From Bacteroidales bacterium (lineage in GTDB: Bacteria > Bacteroidota > Bacteroidia > Bacteroidales > JAAYJT01): a DNA stretch of 64,000 nucleotides. Positions 1-9,236 of this stretch are shown here, in pieces (the stretch's first letter is position 1; each line of letters opens with the position of its first letter). Under the pieces are notes generated by a model that did no database searches, had not been told where the DNA came from, and saw only the letters and a program-made list of their open reading frames with translations. Location of the stretch: the NCBI GenBank assembly GCA_014860575.1, contig JACZJK010000052.1, positions 1 through 64,000 on the forward strand, read 5' to 3'. The position numbers were made by a program, and so were the translations under genes.

Positions 1-2534
1 TTTTTAATCCAGACCATTGCAGCCTGTTTTGCAAGCAGTTCCTCTTTGCCCGCATATCCGCTCATCAGGATATTATCGTCAGGAAAAGAGGCTATCACCC
101 TGCGATCCATGTCAAAATAGGGAATAGAGGTTGTGAAAACCGGGTTTCCACGATGGAAAACTGCAACTTCGTTAGGCATCCCATAAGTGAGGGCGTGGCC
201 TTCATTCAGTTTCATCCTGAGCGCCGCTCCAGGAATTTCCAATTCTTTTTTAGCAAGGTCGCTTCCTATGTTTCGGAAGGGTAACTGAAACTCTTCTTTT
301 TCATTTCCTTCTCCAATGCTAAGCATGCCGGTGAACAAATCAACCGAACGACCCCATGAAAGCACTGTACCTCCCTGTTTTACGAAATTGAGAATATTTT
401 CAACTCCCTTTTTGCCCATGCCTTTTGAAAACGCCGGTTCATAGCGGGCTGGAGAATATGTTCCTTCCGAACCATATTTTCCTTCAAGCAGAACAGATTT
501 GGCCTCATCAGTCAGAATAAGTACATCAAACTGATCCTTAAGATTTAAATCCTGCAATTCGCCGGGTCGTACAACAGTGTATGCAAGATGATAGGTATCA
601 AAAAGATATCGTAGCCAGCCTGCATCCATTGCATGAAACCAGCTTTCAACAAGGGCGATGCGCGGAACTTCGAGTGTAGTGGTCTCGGGAATTTTATCGT
701 CCTGGACAAGAACCGGGCTCACATCAAGCTTGCTGATAAAATCCTCCGAGCTTTTTCCCCGTTTGATTATAAAACTCCCGGCTGGATAAATAACTTCGCT
801 ATAAACAAATGGGCTTTTGGATCGCAAAACCTCCAGGCCTAGCTCATCAGCCATGAAAGCGGCCTTGTAACTTTCGTTGCTGTTAGCAGTAAACAAAATG
901 TGGCTGTAGCGTTGTGGAACCAAATCCATAAGCTGAAAAGGAATTTTGTTTTCCAACATTTGCTTTTCAAATCCCCGAATTATGCTGTTAACTTCAACGG
1001 CTTCCAGCCCTTTATGCAGTGGCAGCGACCATGAAGTCACATCATAGGGTCGGATCATTTCGCCATCGGGTGTATAATGCCTGGCAGGGAATTTCTGGTT
1101 TTCCATCACTTCCTTAATAAAAGCCCTGTAAGGTTGTGCCAGCGGAATCACTATATCGCCTTTTTGATACATTCGTTTCTCAACTGCAATATCCTCAAGT
1201 AGATGATAGGTTTTTATGCCATGCTCGTCCATCAGGTTTACCAATGCCACCAATTCACTTTGGTCGTGCTGTTGCAAAGGCAAAATGTAATAGTGTGGCG
1301 CTTCCTGCTTGCCTCTTTCAATTTCCCGCCGCGTGTAGTCGTTCCTGAAGGTCAAAATCTCTTTCTTATGTATCGCAGCGGTATGCAGATAGCTGAAAGT
1401 GTTCGCACGTTCATACGCAATAATGTCACTCAGCCTCCACCAGCCACCAGGCCAGGGTTCGGGCATGTTAATGCTCTTCGCATATTCGCCAAGGCCTTTG
1501 CCAATGGTTCTGAACTCGTTTGGTTCAACATAAATAGGCGAAGCGGTATTTACTCCGGCAGCTTCCGAAAGCATGCCGATGACACCTTTCCAGATGCTCG
1601 TAGTGGTAGCGCCAGGCCAGTAATCATCGAAAAGGTAATTTACGGAAATGCCCTGCAAACCTTCATTTGTCATGTCAGTAAGGGCGCGCGATCCGAAAAC
1701 ACGCATCCAGTTCCAAATGGCTGCATCAATGTTTTCAGCAATAGGATCGCTGGGCGGAGAAACAAAATACCTGGGCCCGTTTGAACCCATCTGGTGCTTT
1801 TCGACCATTACCTGTGGGAACCATTCGGTGTTGTAGAAAGCAGCAACGGCTTTGTTCTCCTTCTGCGTCAGTGTGATAAAATCGCGGTTAATATTATGAC
1901 CCACGTATTTATGGTAAACACCGGGAAGGGAACTGCCCTCGTAAGCTGTATTTTTTGTTTCATTGTAGTGTTCCACAATCATGTTCATTCCATCAGGATT
2001 GTGGCAAGGAACCATTACACAAACCGTGTTTTCAAGCATGAACCTGATATCCGGCGCATTGGAAGTAAGCAATTCGTAAGCAATTACCGGCGCTGCCTGT
2101 GAAGGCCCCACCTCATTGGAGTGCATGGAGAGTGTGAGATACACAAAAACTTTTCCATCGTTGATCATCGTTTCGCGCTCGCTTGCCGTAAGATCGCCGT
2201 TCATCGCCAATTCGCGGTTAATGACTTTTAGTTCTTCCAGCCGCTGAATATTTTCAACTGACGAGATAAACACAGCATACATCGGTTTTCCCAACCATGA
2301 TTCGCCAATCTGCTCCACATGCATGTTGCCCGAAAGCCTGAACAGCCGCATCATATAATTGGTCAGGTCTTCGTAGTTGAAAAGCATTTTGTCTTCCCCG
2401 GGCTCGAACCCAAAATGTTCTTTGGGCGAAGGCAAAGCGGTTTGCGCTGAGGAAGAAAAGATAAACATAACGCATGCAAACATTACGAGTAATCTTTTTG
2501 ACAAAGAAATTGGGAATAGACTTTTTGTCTTCAT
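1..2534 (-). CDS. M14 family zinc carboxypeptidase-like exported protein (3' end outside window)
   Basis: Reading from the ATG at 2534 the frame is open to the window edge, giving about 844 residues without the C-terminus. A signal peptide (basic start, then a hydrophobic stretch ending SSSAQ) indicates export. The peptidase M14 zinc motif is visible as HSNE (H138, E141), followed by HNPDG, NINRDF and EKHQMGSNGP, where H247 is the likely third zinc ligand. The part beyond about residue 560 looks like the amidotransferase-like tail common in large Bacteroidota M14 proteins; that is an inference. The family removes C-terminal amino acids from peptides, and some members cleave peptidoglycan or amidated peptides; the substrate here is unknown. 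The gene stands alone, with a 248-base gap before the next gene on the other strand, in which no strong signal was found. Confidence 0.88.
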   Translation of the reverse strand, partial: MKTKSLFPISLSKRLLVMFACVMFIFSSSAQTALPSPKEHFGFEPGEDKMLFNYEDLTNYMMRLFRLSGNMHVEQIGESWLGKPMYAVFISSVENIQRLEELKVINRELAMNGDLTASERETMINDGKVFVYLTLSMHSNEVGPSQAAPVIAYELLTSNAPDIRFMLENTVCVMVPCHNPDGMNMIVEHYNETKNTAYEGSSLPGVYHKYVGHNINRDFITLTQKENKAVAAFYNTEWFPQVMVEKHQMGSNGPRYFVSPPSDPIAENIDAAIWNWMRVFGSRALTDMTNEGLQGISVNYLFDDYWPGATTTSIWKGVIGMLSEAAGVNTASPIYVEPNEFRTIGKGLGEYAKSINMPEPWPGGWWRLSDIIAYERANTFSYLHTAAIHKKEILTFRNDYTRREIERGKQEAPHYYILPLQQHDQSELVALVNLMDEHGIKTYHLLEDIAVEKRMYQKGDIVIPLAQPYRAFIKEVMENQKFPARHYTPDGEMIRPYDVTSWSLPLHKGLEAVEVNSIIRGFEKQMLENKIPFQLMDLVPQRYSHILFTANSNESYKAAFMADELGLEVLRSKSPFVYSEVIYPAGSFIIKRGKSSEDFISKLDVSPVLVQDDKIPETTTLEVPRIALVESWFHAMDAGWLRYLFDTYHLAYTVVRPGELQDLNLKDQFDVLILTDEAKSVLLEGKYGSEGTYSPARYEPAFSKGMGKKGVENILNFVKQGGTVLSWGRSVDLFTGMLSIGEGNEKEEFQLPFRNIGSDLAKKELEIPGAALRMKLNEGHALTYGMPNEVAVFHRGNPVFTTSIPYFDMDRRVIASFPDDNILMSGYAGKEELLAKQAAMVWIK

Positions 2535-2782
2535 AGTGATACGATTTAACACTTTACTTAAATATATGCAGAGTGGGTAATAGGACTGAAAAGAATCGTT
2601 AAAAGTAGAATTTAATTTTTATCAAAGAAAATTTATCCTTTTATTTGTTTCAATGCTTCAACACGAGCTCTTAATTTTCAACTTCAGGATTATAATATGA
2701 TTACCGAACCTGTTCTTGCGATTTCGACTGAAACATTCCTTCACCTTTTGTTGTTAAATTCTATGAAAAACAACGTTTAGGA

Positions 2783-3538
2783 ATGAAAAAACCAAACCGA
2801 CTACAGTCACTGATAACATTGATTTTCATCGGGACTTCTTTCGTTAACACATCAGCATTTTCATTTTACTCAAAACATACTGCCATGAACACCAATCCTG
2901 CAGCCGGAAAAATAATCTACGTTTACGACGCCCTCTGTGGATGGTGTTATGGCTTTTCGCCGGTGATAGATCAGCTTTATGATAACTTTGGCAATCAACT
3001 TGAATTTGAAGTAGTTTCCGGAGGTATGGTCACCGGTGAACGCATTGGACCGGTATCGGATATGGCAGATTATATAAGCAAGGCCTACATTGACGTGGAA
3101 AATGCTTCGGGAGTGAAATTTGGGAAAGTTTTCATTGATACAACGCTGTATCGTGATGATGTGGTTTTCTCTTCTGTGGAACCTGCCATTGCTTTATCAG
3201 TTTTTAAAACCTTGCAGCCTCAAAATGCAGTAAAGTTTGCTTCGGCAATACAAAAAGCCATTTATTTTCATGGTGCAGAACCTGCGCTTTTAGCCACATA
3301 CGCTGATCTAGCTATGGATTTTGGGATAAACCGTGGAGAATTTCTCGAAAAAATGAGTGATCCAAAGTCTATAGCTCTTGCCGAAGCTGATTTCCAGCGA
3401 TCGCGCACGCTTGGAGTCAATGGTTTCCCAACAACATTCTATGAAGATTCCAATGGCAATCTCGTTCAGCTCAGCCGCGGGTTTACAAGCTATGAGAAAA
3501 TTTCTGCCCGCCTCAAACCCTTGCTTGAGGCTGAATAA
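2783..3538 (+). CDS. Exported DsbA/FrnE-like thiol-disulfide oxidoreductase
   Basis: The 251-residue protein opens with a hydrophobic signal-like segment (residues 8-26), so it probably works in the periplasm. After it comes a thioredoxin-fold start with CGWC (C52 and C55) and, near residue 217, the GVNGFPTTF loop holding the cis-proline typical of DsbA. The helical insertion between them fits the DsbA/FrnE family, which oxidises or isomerises disulfides or acts on thiol adducts. The exact substrate cannot be read from the sequence. The gene is flanked by intergenic DNA on both sides and appears monocistronic. An ATG at 2885 (residue 35) is an alternative start that would remove the signal segment and give a cytoplasmic protein; the longer form is preferred because the extension looks like a real signal peptide. 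Confidence 0.85.
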   Translation: MKKPNRLQSLITLIFIGTSFVNTSAFSFYSKHTAMNTNPAAGKIIYVYDALCGWCYGFSPVIDQLYDNFGNQLEFEVVSGGMVTGERIGPVSDMADYISKAYIDVENASGVKFGKVFIDTTLYRDDVVFSSVEPAIALSVFKTLQPQNAVKFASAIQKAIYFHGAEPALLATYADLAMDFGINRGEFLEKMSDPKSIALAEADFQRSRTLGVNGFPTTFYEDSNGNLVQLSRGFTSYEKISARLKPLLEAE

Positions 3539-3593
3539 ATTCAATTCTTGATCTCAATCCGAAAAGTCATTTTTCACCACTGTTGCACTAATA

Positions 3594-3614
3594 ACACTTA
3601 GGCTCACTAAGTGT
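3594..3614 (+). terminator. Possible terminator after the DsbA-like gene
   Basis: ACACTTAG and CTAAGTGT form a perfect 8-bp stem with a 5-base loop. A T-rich stretch follows, but there is no uninterrupted T run. It lies 56 bases after the stop codon, so it may end the upstream transcript. Confidence 0.4.
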
Positions 3615-3691
3615 AGTTTATCATTTTCTTTTAGTGATCGTTGACTCTTCGTGCCTTAGCGGTATTTTTCCTGGCGCACCAATGTTTTTCC

Positions 3692-3699
3692 TATCTTTA
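3692..3699 (+). promoter_or_regulatory. Candidate -7 box upstream of hflKC
   Basis: TATCTTTA is one base away from the Bacteroidota TAnnTTTG box. It lies about 100 bases before hflK. No clear TTTG was seen at the expected -33 position, so the call rests on the -7 box alone. Confidence 0.35.
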
Positions 3700-3801
3700 C
3701 CCACTCATTATCTGAGCCTGCAACAGATATCCGGGTCATTTACTTGCCTTAAAACACTGAATAACGGCTTTCTATGAATTATAACTTCAATACAATTAAC
3801 C

Positions 3802-4785
3802 ATGAACAATTATCAACCTGATTTCGATCCGGCAAAAGTCCAGCGCTGGATCAGGAAACACCTGCGAAACGTGATCCTTATCCTGATCGTAGTTGTAGCA
3901 GGCCTCACTTCAGCCCGAACCGTTGGGCCGGAAGAAGAAGGTGTGGTGCTCATCTTCGGGAAATATAACCGGACGGTGCAGCCCGGCTTGAATTTTATCG
4001 CACCATTTGGGGTCGAAAAAATGTACAAGATACCCGTGCAGCGCCAGCTCAAACAAGAGTTTGGCTTTAGAACGGATACACCTGGAACCCGCACAACTTA
4101 CTCAAAAGAAAATTTTTCGGATGAATCGCTGATGCTGACCGGCGATCTTAACCTTGCTGATGTAGAATGGGTGGTTCAGTACCGGATCAGTGATTCCTAT
4201 CAGTACCTTTTCAGGGTTCGTAATGCGGAGAAAACCTTACGCGATATGGCTGAAGCTGCCGTGAGAAAAACTGTTGGCGATCGCACTGTGAACGAGGTGC
4301 TTACTGTTGGCCGTCAGGAAGTTGCATCCAATGTGGAAGTATTGCTTCAGGCCATGTGCACTGAATATGAAAATGGGATTCGTATTGACCAGGTGGTGCT
4401 TCAGGATGTGAACCCGCCGGAATCGGTCAAGCCAAGTTTTAACGCTGTGAACCAGGCACAACAGGAACGCGAAACACTGATCAATCGTGCCGAGTCGGAA
4501 TATAACCAGGTAATTCCACGCGCCCGTGGCGAAGCCGAAGAAACCATTCAACTTGCAGAAGCATACGCTCTGAACCGTGTGAACCGTGCAACCGGCGAGG
4601 CTGACCGTTTCACATCAATTTATGAAGCCTACATCAAAGCTCCTGAAGTAACAAAAAAGCGTATTTACCTCGAAACCATGGAGCGTGTGTTGCCCAAACT
4701 CGAGAACAAAATTATTCTTGACGAAAGGGGCAACAACATACTTCCGCTTTTAAATCTAGGAACCACTAAAAAAACTGCCGAATGA
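3802..4785 (+). CDS. hflK: HflK, FtsH-protease modulator (SPFH/band 7 protein)
   Basis: HflK and HflC form a large membrane-anchored ring that encloses and modulates the FtsH protease. This 327-residue protein has one N-terminal transmembrane segment (about residues 22-41), then the prohibitin-type SPFH domain starting GPEEEGVVLIFGKY, and a long charged coiled-coil region (about 220-300) rich in RAESEYNQ and RGEAEETI-like repeats. HflK rather than HflC is supported by the gene order, by the longer N-terminal cytoplasmic part, and by the QDVNPPESVKPSF segment, which is characteristic of HflK. Its stop overlaps the hflC start in ATGA, so the two are translationally coupled. Confidence 0.95.
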   Translation: MNNYQPDFDPAKVQRWIRKHLRNVILILIVVVAGLTSARTVGPEEEGVVLIFGKYNRTVQPGLNFIAPFGVEKMYKIPVQRQLKQEFGFRTDTPGTRTTYSKENFSDESLMLTGDLNLADVEWVVQYRISDSYQYLFRVRNAEKTLRDMAEAAVRKTVGDRTVNEVLTVGRQEVASNVEVLLQAMCTEYENGIRIDQVVLQDVNPPESVKPSFNAVNQAQQERETLINRAESEYNQVIPRARGEAEETIQLAEAYALNRVNRATGEADRFTSIYEAYIKAPEVTKKRIYLETMERVLPKLENKIILDERGNNILPLLNLGTTKKTAE

Positions 4786-5720
4786 AAAAGATATACATCC
4801 TCATCATCGCAATAGTTGTTATTGCTATAATAGTGATTGGAAGCGGGTTTTACATCCTTGATGAAACCCAGCAGGCCGTTGTGACCCAGTTTGGTAAACC
4901 TGTTGGAGAACCCAGGACAAAACCTGGAATGCAGTTCAAAGTTCCCTTTATTCAGAAAGTACAGTTTTTTGATAAGCGCTACCTCGAATGGGATGGCGAC
5001 CCAAACCAGGTTCCAACCAAAGACAAGCGTTTTATCCATGTTGACACCTATGCCCGCTGGGAAATCACCGACCCCTTGCAGTTTTTTATCCGCTTGCGCG
5101 ATGAGCGCTCGGCACAATCGCGGCTGGATGACATACTCGATGGTGAAACCCGCATAGCAGTGGCCAGTCATGATTTACTGGAAATTGTACGATCCACCAA
5201 CCGTGAACCAGAAGTTGTTGAAGACTTTATGGAAGCATTGGAAAACCTGGAAGATATTAACGTTGGCCGCGATAAAATTGAGGCTTTGATCCTTCAAAAA
5301 GCAAACGAACGCACTACCGATTTGGGCATCCGTATTCTTGATTTCCGTTTCAAACGTATGAATTATGTAGAAGAAGTCCGCGATCGTGTTTATGATCGCA
5401 TGATCAGTGAAAGGAACCGTATTGCCGATCAGTTTCGCAGCGAAGGGCAAGGCGAAGCCCGTAAATTGCTTGGCAACAAGGAACGCGACCTTGCCCAGAT
5501 TCAGTCGGAAGCCGTTCGTGAAGCAGAACAGATACAGGGACGTGCTGATGCTGAGGCAACCAATATTTATGCTGCAGCCTATAACCGCAACCGCCAGACA
5601 CGTGACTTGTACGATTTCCTGCGAACCATGGAAAGCTTTGAAAAATCACTGGATGATAAAACAACGTTGATCATCACAACCAACAGCGATTTTTATAAGT
5701 ATTTGCAGAAGATTGATTAG
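4782..5720 (+). CDS. hflC: HflC, FtsH-protease modulator (SPFH/band 7 protein)
   Basis: This is the partner of HflK in the membrane ring that regulates FtsH. The 312-residue protein has an N-terminal membrane anchor (residues 4-25) directly followed by the SPFH domain (DETQQAVVTQFGKP and PGMQFKVPFIQKV). A conserved region containing GIRILDFRFKRMNY follows, then a coiled-coil rich in EAR, AQIQSEA and ADAEA segments, as usual for HflC. The start overlaps the hflK stop by four bases. A low-complexity gap follows, with no clear terminator. Confidence 0.95.
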   Translation: MKKIYILIIAIVVIAIIVIGSGFYILDETQQAVVTQFGKPVGEPRTKPGMQFKVPFIQKVQFFDKRYLEWDGDPNQVPTKDKRFIHVDTYARWEITDPLQFFIRLRDERSAQSRLDDILDGETRIAVASHDLLEIVRSTNREPEVVEDFMEALENLEDINVGRDKIEALILQKANERTTDLGIRILDFRFKRMNYVEEVRDRVYDRMISERNRIADQFRSEGQGEARKLLGNKERDLAQIQSEAVREAEQIQGRADAEATNIYAAAYNRNRQTRDLYDFLRTMESFEKSLDDKTTLIITTNSDFYKYLQKID

Positions 5721-6082
5721 GGGAAAGGCGAAGGCTGAGGCGAAGGAAAAGCAGGATTCAAAGGTTCGATGGTTCTTCTGTTCAAATGTTCTAATGTTCT
5801 ATTGTTGGTTCGAGGTTTATAAGGTTTAGGAGTTTATAGGTTTAGTTTCGTTTGAGTTCTTTACTCGGTGCTCTACGCTCTTCGCGCTGTGCTTTTTTAT
5901 TCAAAATTTAATATTTAAGATTCAGGGTTTGGGGTTCATAATTCAATTGTTCTATTGTCCCCACCTAATGAACATCGTTCGGGCCTGCATTACTCCATCA
6001 CTCCCATCACTCCATTACACTACTATCTAACCAATCGACTATTTAACCAATTAACCATTCACTGCTCAACTACATCATTGTT
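5721..6082. repeat. Gene-free low-complexity tract with dispersed repeat fragments
   Basis: No gene was found in these 362 bases. The sequence is a patchwork of short degenerate units: GGCGAAGGCTGAGGCGAAGG near 5725, TGTTCAAATGTTCTAATGTTC near 5780, GGTTTATAAGGTTTAGG-like words near 5815, and CATTACTCCATCACTCCC plus AACCAATTAACCATTC words near 5990-6060. Very similar words recur at 7540-7690, in 9975-10110 on the other strand, and inside dnaE. Confidence 0.7.
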
Positions 6083-7318
6083 CTAAGACTTTAAAAGCGC
6101 CCGCATCCGTTGTAGTAGAGTCGGGTGCGAGAAGTGAAAGAAAACATAGAGTGGGTGAGGGGTGAGGTTGCTGAGATTTTTACGGGTCAATTTTTTAAGT
6201 CCTTCGATTAATTCTTTTCCATATCCATATTTCGCTGCGAACCTGTCGGCCTGGTATTCTGCCTTACGGGAATACAGGTTCATAAAAATACCCAGCACAA
6301 AGGAAACCGGACTGTACAAAATACCAAAAGCCACCAGCCCGATATGAAAGGAGTGTTGCTCAACACCAAGCGCAGCGCTGAGTAAAGGACTATTGATAAA
6401 AAGCGAGAGAAGATAAAGCGTAGCCCCTGTTTGGATGATCGAAACTACAAGGTTGGTAAGCACGTGTTTTTTCTTGTAATGCCCTGTCTCATGCGCAAGC
6501 ACGGCTACAATTTCATCATTGCCAAGGTCGTTGATCAGCGTATCGTAAAGAACAATCCGCTTTTTTGGCCCAAAACCCGTGAAGTAAGCATTGGCTTTGG
6601 TAGAGCGTTTTGAGCCGTCAATCACAAAGATATTTTTGAGTTTGAAACCGGCTTTATTTATGAAGCCTGTGATTTTCTCGCGAAGTTCGCCTTCTTCCAA
6701 CGGCGCCTGTTTGTTAAACAAGGGTACAATCAGGTTTGAATAGAATAAGGTCATAAAAACTGTGAAAGCCGTAATCACAATCCAGGCATAAACCCAGAAC
6801 AATTCCGGAACTTTAAGGTAAATATAGATAATGAGTGCCAGCAAACCGCCGCTAATAAGAATACCCAACAACCATCCTTTTAGTTTATCCAATATAAAAG
6901 TTCCCGGACTTGTTTTGTTGAACCCAAAGCGTTCTTCAATTACAAAAGTCTGGTAAACTGAAAATGGCGTTCCAATTAGATCTGAAGCAAACATCAGAAT
7001 TCCAAAGAATAGCAGCGCCATGAGGATTGGGTTTTCGGTTATATTTCGTATGATTGCATCGAGCCACGGAAATCCTCCAGCCAGCAAAAAAACCATCAAC
7101 ACCACAAAACTGAAACTACCGGAAATAAAACCAAATCGGGTATTCACTTTTTTGTATTCCTGCTGTTTCTGGTATTGCTGCTGATCATAAATGCCCTGCA
7201 ACTCTTCGGGAATGCTCGTTTTCCGATGCCTGTAATTCAAATAATCGAGCCACAAACCAAATATAAAATCGAAAACGAGAATGGCAATGATGATATAAAA
7301 GAGTCTTTCGGGAGACAT
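6083..7318 (-). CDS. M48 family (Ste24-type) membrane metallopeptidase
   Basis: This is a zinc endopeptidase embedded in the inner membrane. The 411-residue protein has the order seen in CAAX-protease Ste24 relatives: hydrophobic segments near residues 5-25, 65-90, 95-120, 150-170 and 180-200, then the HEXXH motif as AHETGHYKKKH (H275-H279), two more membrane segments, and a conserved EYQADRFAAKYGYG where the glutamate is the third zinc ligand. The C-terminus ends in HPLYVFFHFSHPTLLQRM, which is normal for the family. Bacterial members are thought to serve in membrane protein quality control; prenyl-protein processing should not be assumed. It lies at the downstream end of the lepB-dapB block but is separated from it by 377 bases of repeats, so it is probably transcribed separately. 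Confidence 0.92.
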   Translation of the reverse strand: MSPERLFYIIIAILVFDFIFGLWLDYLNYRHRKTSIPEELQGIYDQQQYQKQQEYKKVNTRFGFISGSFSFVVLMVFLLAGGFPWLDAIIRNITENPILMALLFFGILMFASDLIGTPFSVYQTFVIEERFGFNKTSPGTFILDKLKGWLLGILISGGLLALIIYIYLKVPELFWVYAWIVITAFTVFMTLFYSNLIVPLFNKQAPLEEGELREKITGFINKAGFKLKNIFVIDGSKRSTKANAYFTGFGPKKRIVLYDTLINDLGNDEIVAVLAHETGHYKKKHVLTNLVVSIIQTGATLYLLSLFINSPLLSAALGVEQHSFHIGLVAFGILYSPVSFVLGIFMNLYSRKAEYQADRFAAKYGYGKELIEGLKKLTRKNLSNLTPHPLYVFFHFSHPTLLQRMRALLKS

Positions 7319-7695
7319 TTTGTGCGTAGTTTAAGTTCCAAATTCCAAATCCCAAGCCCCAAGCCCCAGGGAAGTTCAAAGTTCAAGGTTCAAAGTTCAA
7401 AGTTGGCAGGTGGCAGTCGGCAGTTGGCAAAAGGGAAAGCATAATCCGAAATTATATTGGCAAACGATCAGTCAGACAGAAAATGCAAGTTGTCCGACCT
7501 GGTGGAAATCGGAACCGGAAATCGGAAATCCCAATACTCCGTCACTCCATAACTCCAACCAATTTCCCAATTAATCAATTAACTATTTGACAAATTAACC
7601 AATCAACGCCCCCATTACTCCATTACTCCATCACTCCACTAATCAACTAATTAACCAATTTACCAATTCCACACCGCATCACAGCATCACAACCC
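7319..7695. repeat. Gene-free low-complexity tract with dispersed repeat family members
   Basis: No gene was found in these 377 bases. Units visible are CCAAATTCCAAATCCCAAGCCCC near 7337, repeated AGTTCAAAGTTCAAGG near 7374-7400, GGCAGGTGGCAGTCGGCAG near 7405, a degraded palindrome TCCGACCTGGTGGA at 7493-7506 followed by GAAATCGGAA words, and TCCATTACTCCATCACTCC plus AATTAACCAATT words from 7540 onward. The first and middle parts match sequence inside dnaE (18187-18355). Confidence 0.75.
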
Positions 7696-9201
7696 CTACT
7701 TAACGCTTCTAAAAACCTTGTTCCACCTGATCTTACCCCCGAACCAGGATTTATTCGGATCGAGCGAAAGCCAAACAAAAACTGCCTTGCCAACAATGTG
7801 GTCGTTCGGCACGAAGCCCCAGAACCTTGAATCGGCTGAATTATGGCGGTTATCGCCCATGAGCCAGTAATAGTCAAGCTTGAATTTGTAATACTCTGTT
7901 TCTTCACCATTGATAAAGATGCGGTTGTTGCGAACCTCGAGGTCGTTGAGTTCGTAAGCGGTTATGATTCGCTTGTAGATACTGATGTTTTCAACCGTGA
8001 TGTTCACGCTATCGCCTGCTTTTGGCATGTAAAGCGGCCCAAAATTATCCATGTTCCAGTTGTAGCGGGCATCGAACGGAAATATGAATTCCTGGCGTTG
8101 TCCTGCAGGATGTACAATTTTCTTCACCTCAAGTACTTCAGGGTTATTGGCCAATTCGTCAGCAGCGTGCTGGCTCAGTGTAAGATAGTAATCTCCCGGC
8201 CCTGACATCATCACATCTTCGGTAATGTCAAGGCGATCGAGCAAACGGGTACTTAATCTTGCACCATTGGTCTTAACATAGTATTTCGATTGAGAATTGG
8301 CAGGGTTGTCTTGTGCAGCACCATTGATATGCACAACCTGGTCAATAATCTGCAACGTATCGCCCGGTAGCGCTATGCAGCGTTTTATATAATTTTCACG
8401 CTTGTCAACCGGTCTTGCAACTATCTCACCAAAATTGAATTCATCGGTATGCACGCGTTGCCTTCCATAATCTCTGATCAACGCATAATAGCTCTGGTTC
8501 TGAATTTTAAGCGCCACTGTATCACCGTCGGGATAATTAAAAACTACAGCATCGCCTCGCATTACTTCAGTCAGACCGGGAAAACGGTAAAAAGGCAGTT
8601 TAATCCACTCCACGTAAGATTTACGGTTTTGAGAAAGGGGCATGGTATGATGCACAAACGGGAAAGCAATAGGGGTATTTGGTATTTTGGGGCCATAACT
8701 TATTTTAGAAACAAATAGAAAATCGCCAACCAGCAATGATTTCTCCATGGATGATGTAGGTATCGTGTAGGCTTCGAACCAAAACATGCGTATGATGGTG
8801 GCCGCAATTACTGCAAAAAGGATGGCATCAACCCATTCCCTTACAACAGTTTTCTTAATTTCAGGAAGCTTTGATGGATGTGTGTAAATTTTATCTTTCG
8901 ATCCAAGCCAGGGCAGCACTACTATGGGCAATATCACTCCGGCTGCCTGATGGTGCAGGCCACGCAAACCATAACATTTCAAGATTTCAACAATCATAAG
9001 CATCACCATGAAAACGTTGATAAACGGAAGCAAAATGAAAATATACCACCAAACTGGTTTATCAATTATTTTTAACCAGAAATAATAATTCACGAATGGA
9101 ATTACAGAATAATATCCTTTGTAGCCGGCTTTTTCGTAGGTTGCCCAAAGTAACACAGGGAAGAAGGCAAAAAGAATCAAGAGTAGAGTTAATACGCTCA
9201 T
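7696..9201 (-). CDS. lepB: Signal peptidase I, long Bacteroidota form
   Basis: This membrane serine protease removes signal peptides from exported proteins. The 501-residue protein begins with about 100 residues of hydrophobic sequence (AGYKGYYSVIPFVNYYFWL, resembling the DUF5684-type domain). A further membrane segment at 125-142 leads into the catalytic domain, with the nucleophile in PTSSMEKSL (S151) and the general base in YIKRCIALPGDT (K273). The late motif GDNRHNSADSRFWG is present. A large insertion of about 130 residues between the lysine and that motif makes it longer than the usual 250-350 residues; this is common in the phylum. It follows dapB by 35 bases in the same direction, within the parA-parB-DUF5683-dapB-lepB order. 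Confidence 0.95.
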   Translation of the reverse strand: MSVLTLLLILFAFFPVLLWATYEKAGYKGYYSVIPFVNYYFWLKIIDKPVWWYIFILLPFINVFMVMLMIVEILKCYGLRGLHHQAAGVILPIVVLPWLGSKDKIYTHPSKLPEIKKTVVREWVDAILFAVIAATIIRMFWFEAYTIPTSSMEKSLLVGDFLFVSKISYGPKIPNTPIAFPFVHHTMPLSQNRKSYVEWIKLPFYRFPGLTEVMRGDAVVFNYPDGDTVALKIQNQSYYALIRDYGRQRVHTDEFNFGEIVARPVDKRENYIKRCIALPGDTLQIIDQVVHINGAAQDNPANSQSKYYVKTNGARLSTRLLDRLDITEDVMMSGPGDYYLTLSQHAADELANNPEVLEVKKIVHPAGQRQEFIFPFDARYNWNMDNFGPLYMPKAGDSVNITVENISIYKRIITAYELNDLEVRNNRIFINGEETEYYKFKLDYYWLMGDNRHNSADSRFWGFVPNDHIVGKAVFVWLSLDPNKSWFGGKIRWNKVFRSVK

Positions 9202-9236
9202 GGTTTTTTTATTTAATGTTCTGCGAAAATATAAAG

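Noticed and set aside
1203-1784. A 193-codon open frame on the plus strand
   Set aside because: It is antisense to the M14 carboxypeptidase-like gene, whose motifs and signal peptide are clear; the plus-strand protein has no recognisable features.
5721-6082. CRISPR-like arrays in the repetitive gaps
   Set aside because: Repeat units are short, degenerate and irregularly spaced, with no constant repeat and unique spacer pattern, and there are no cas genes.
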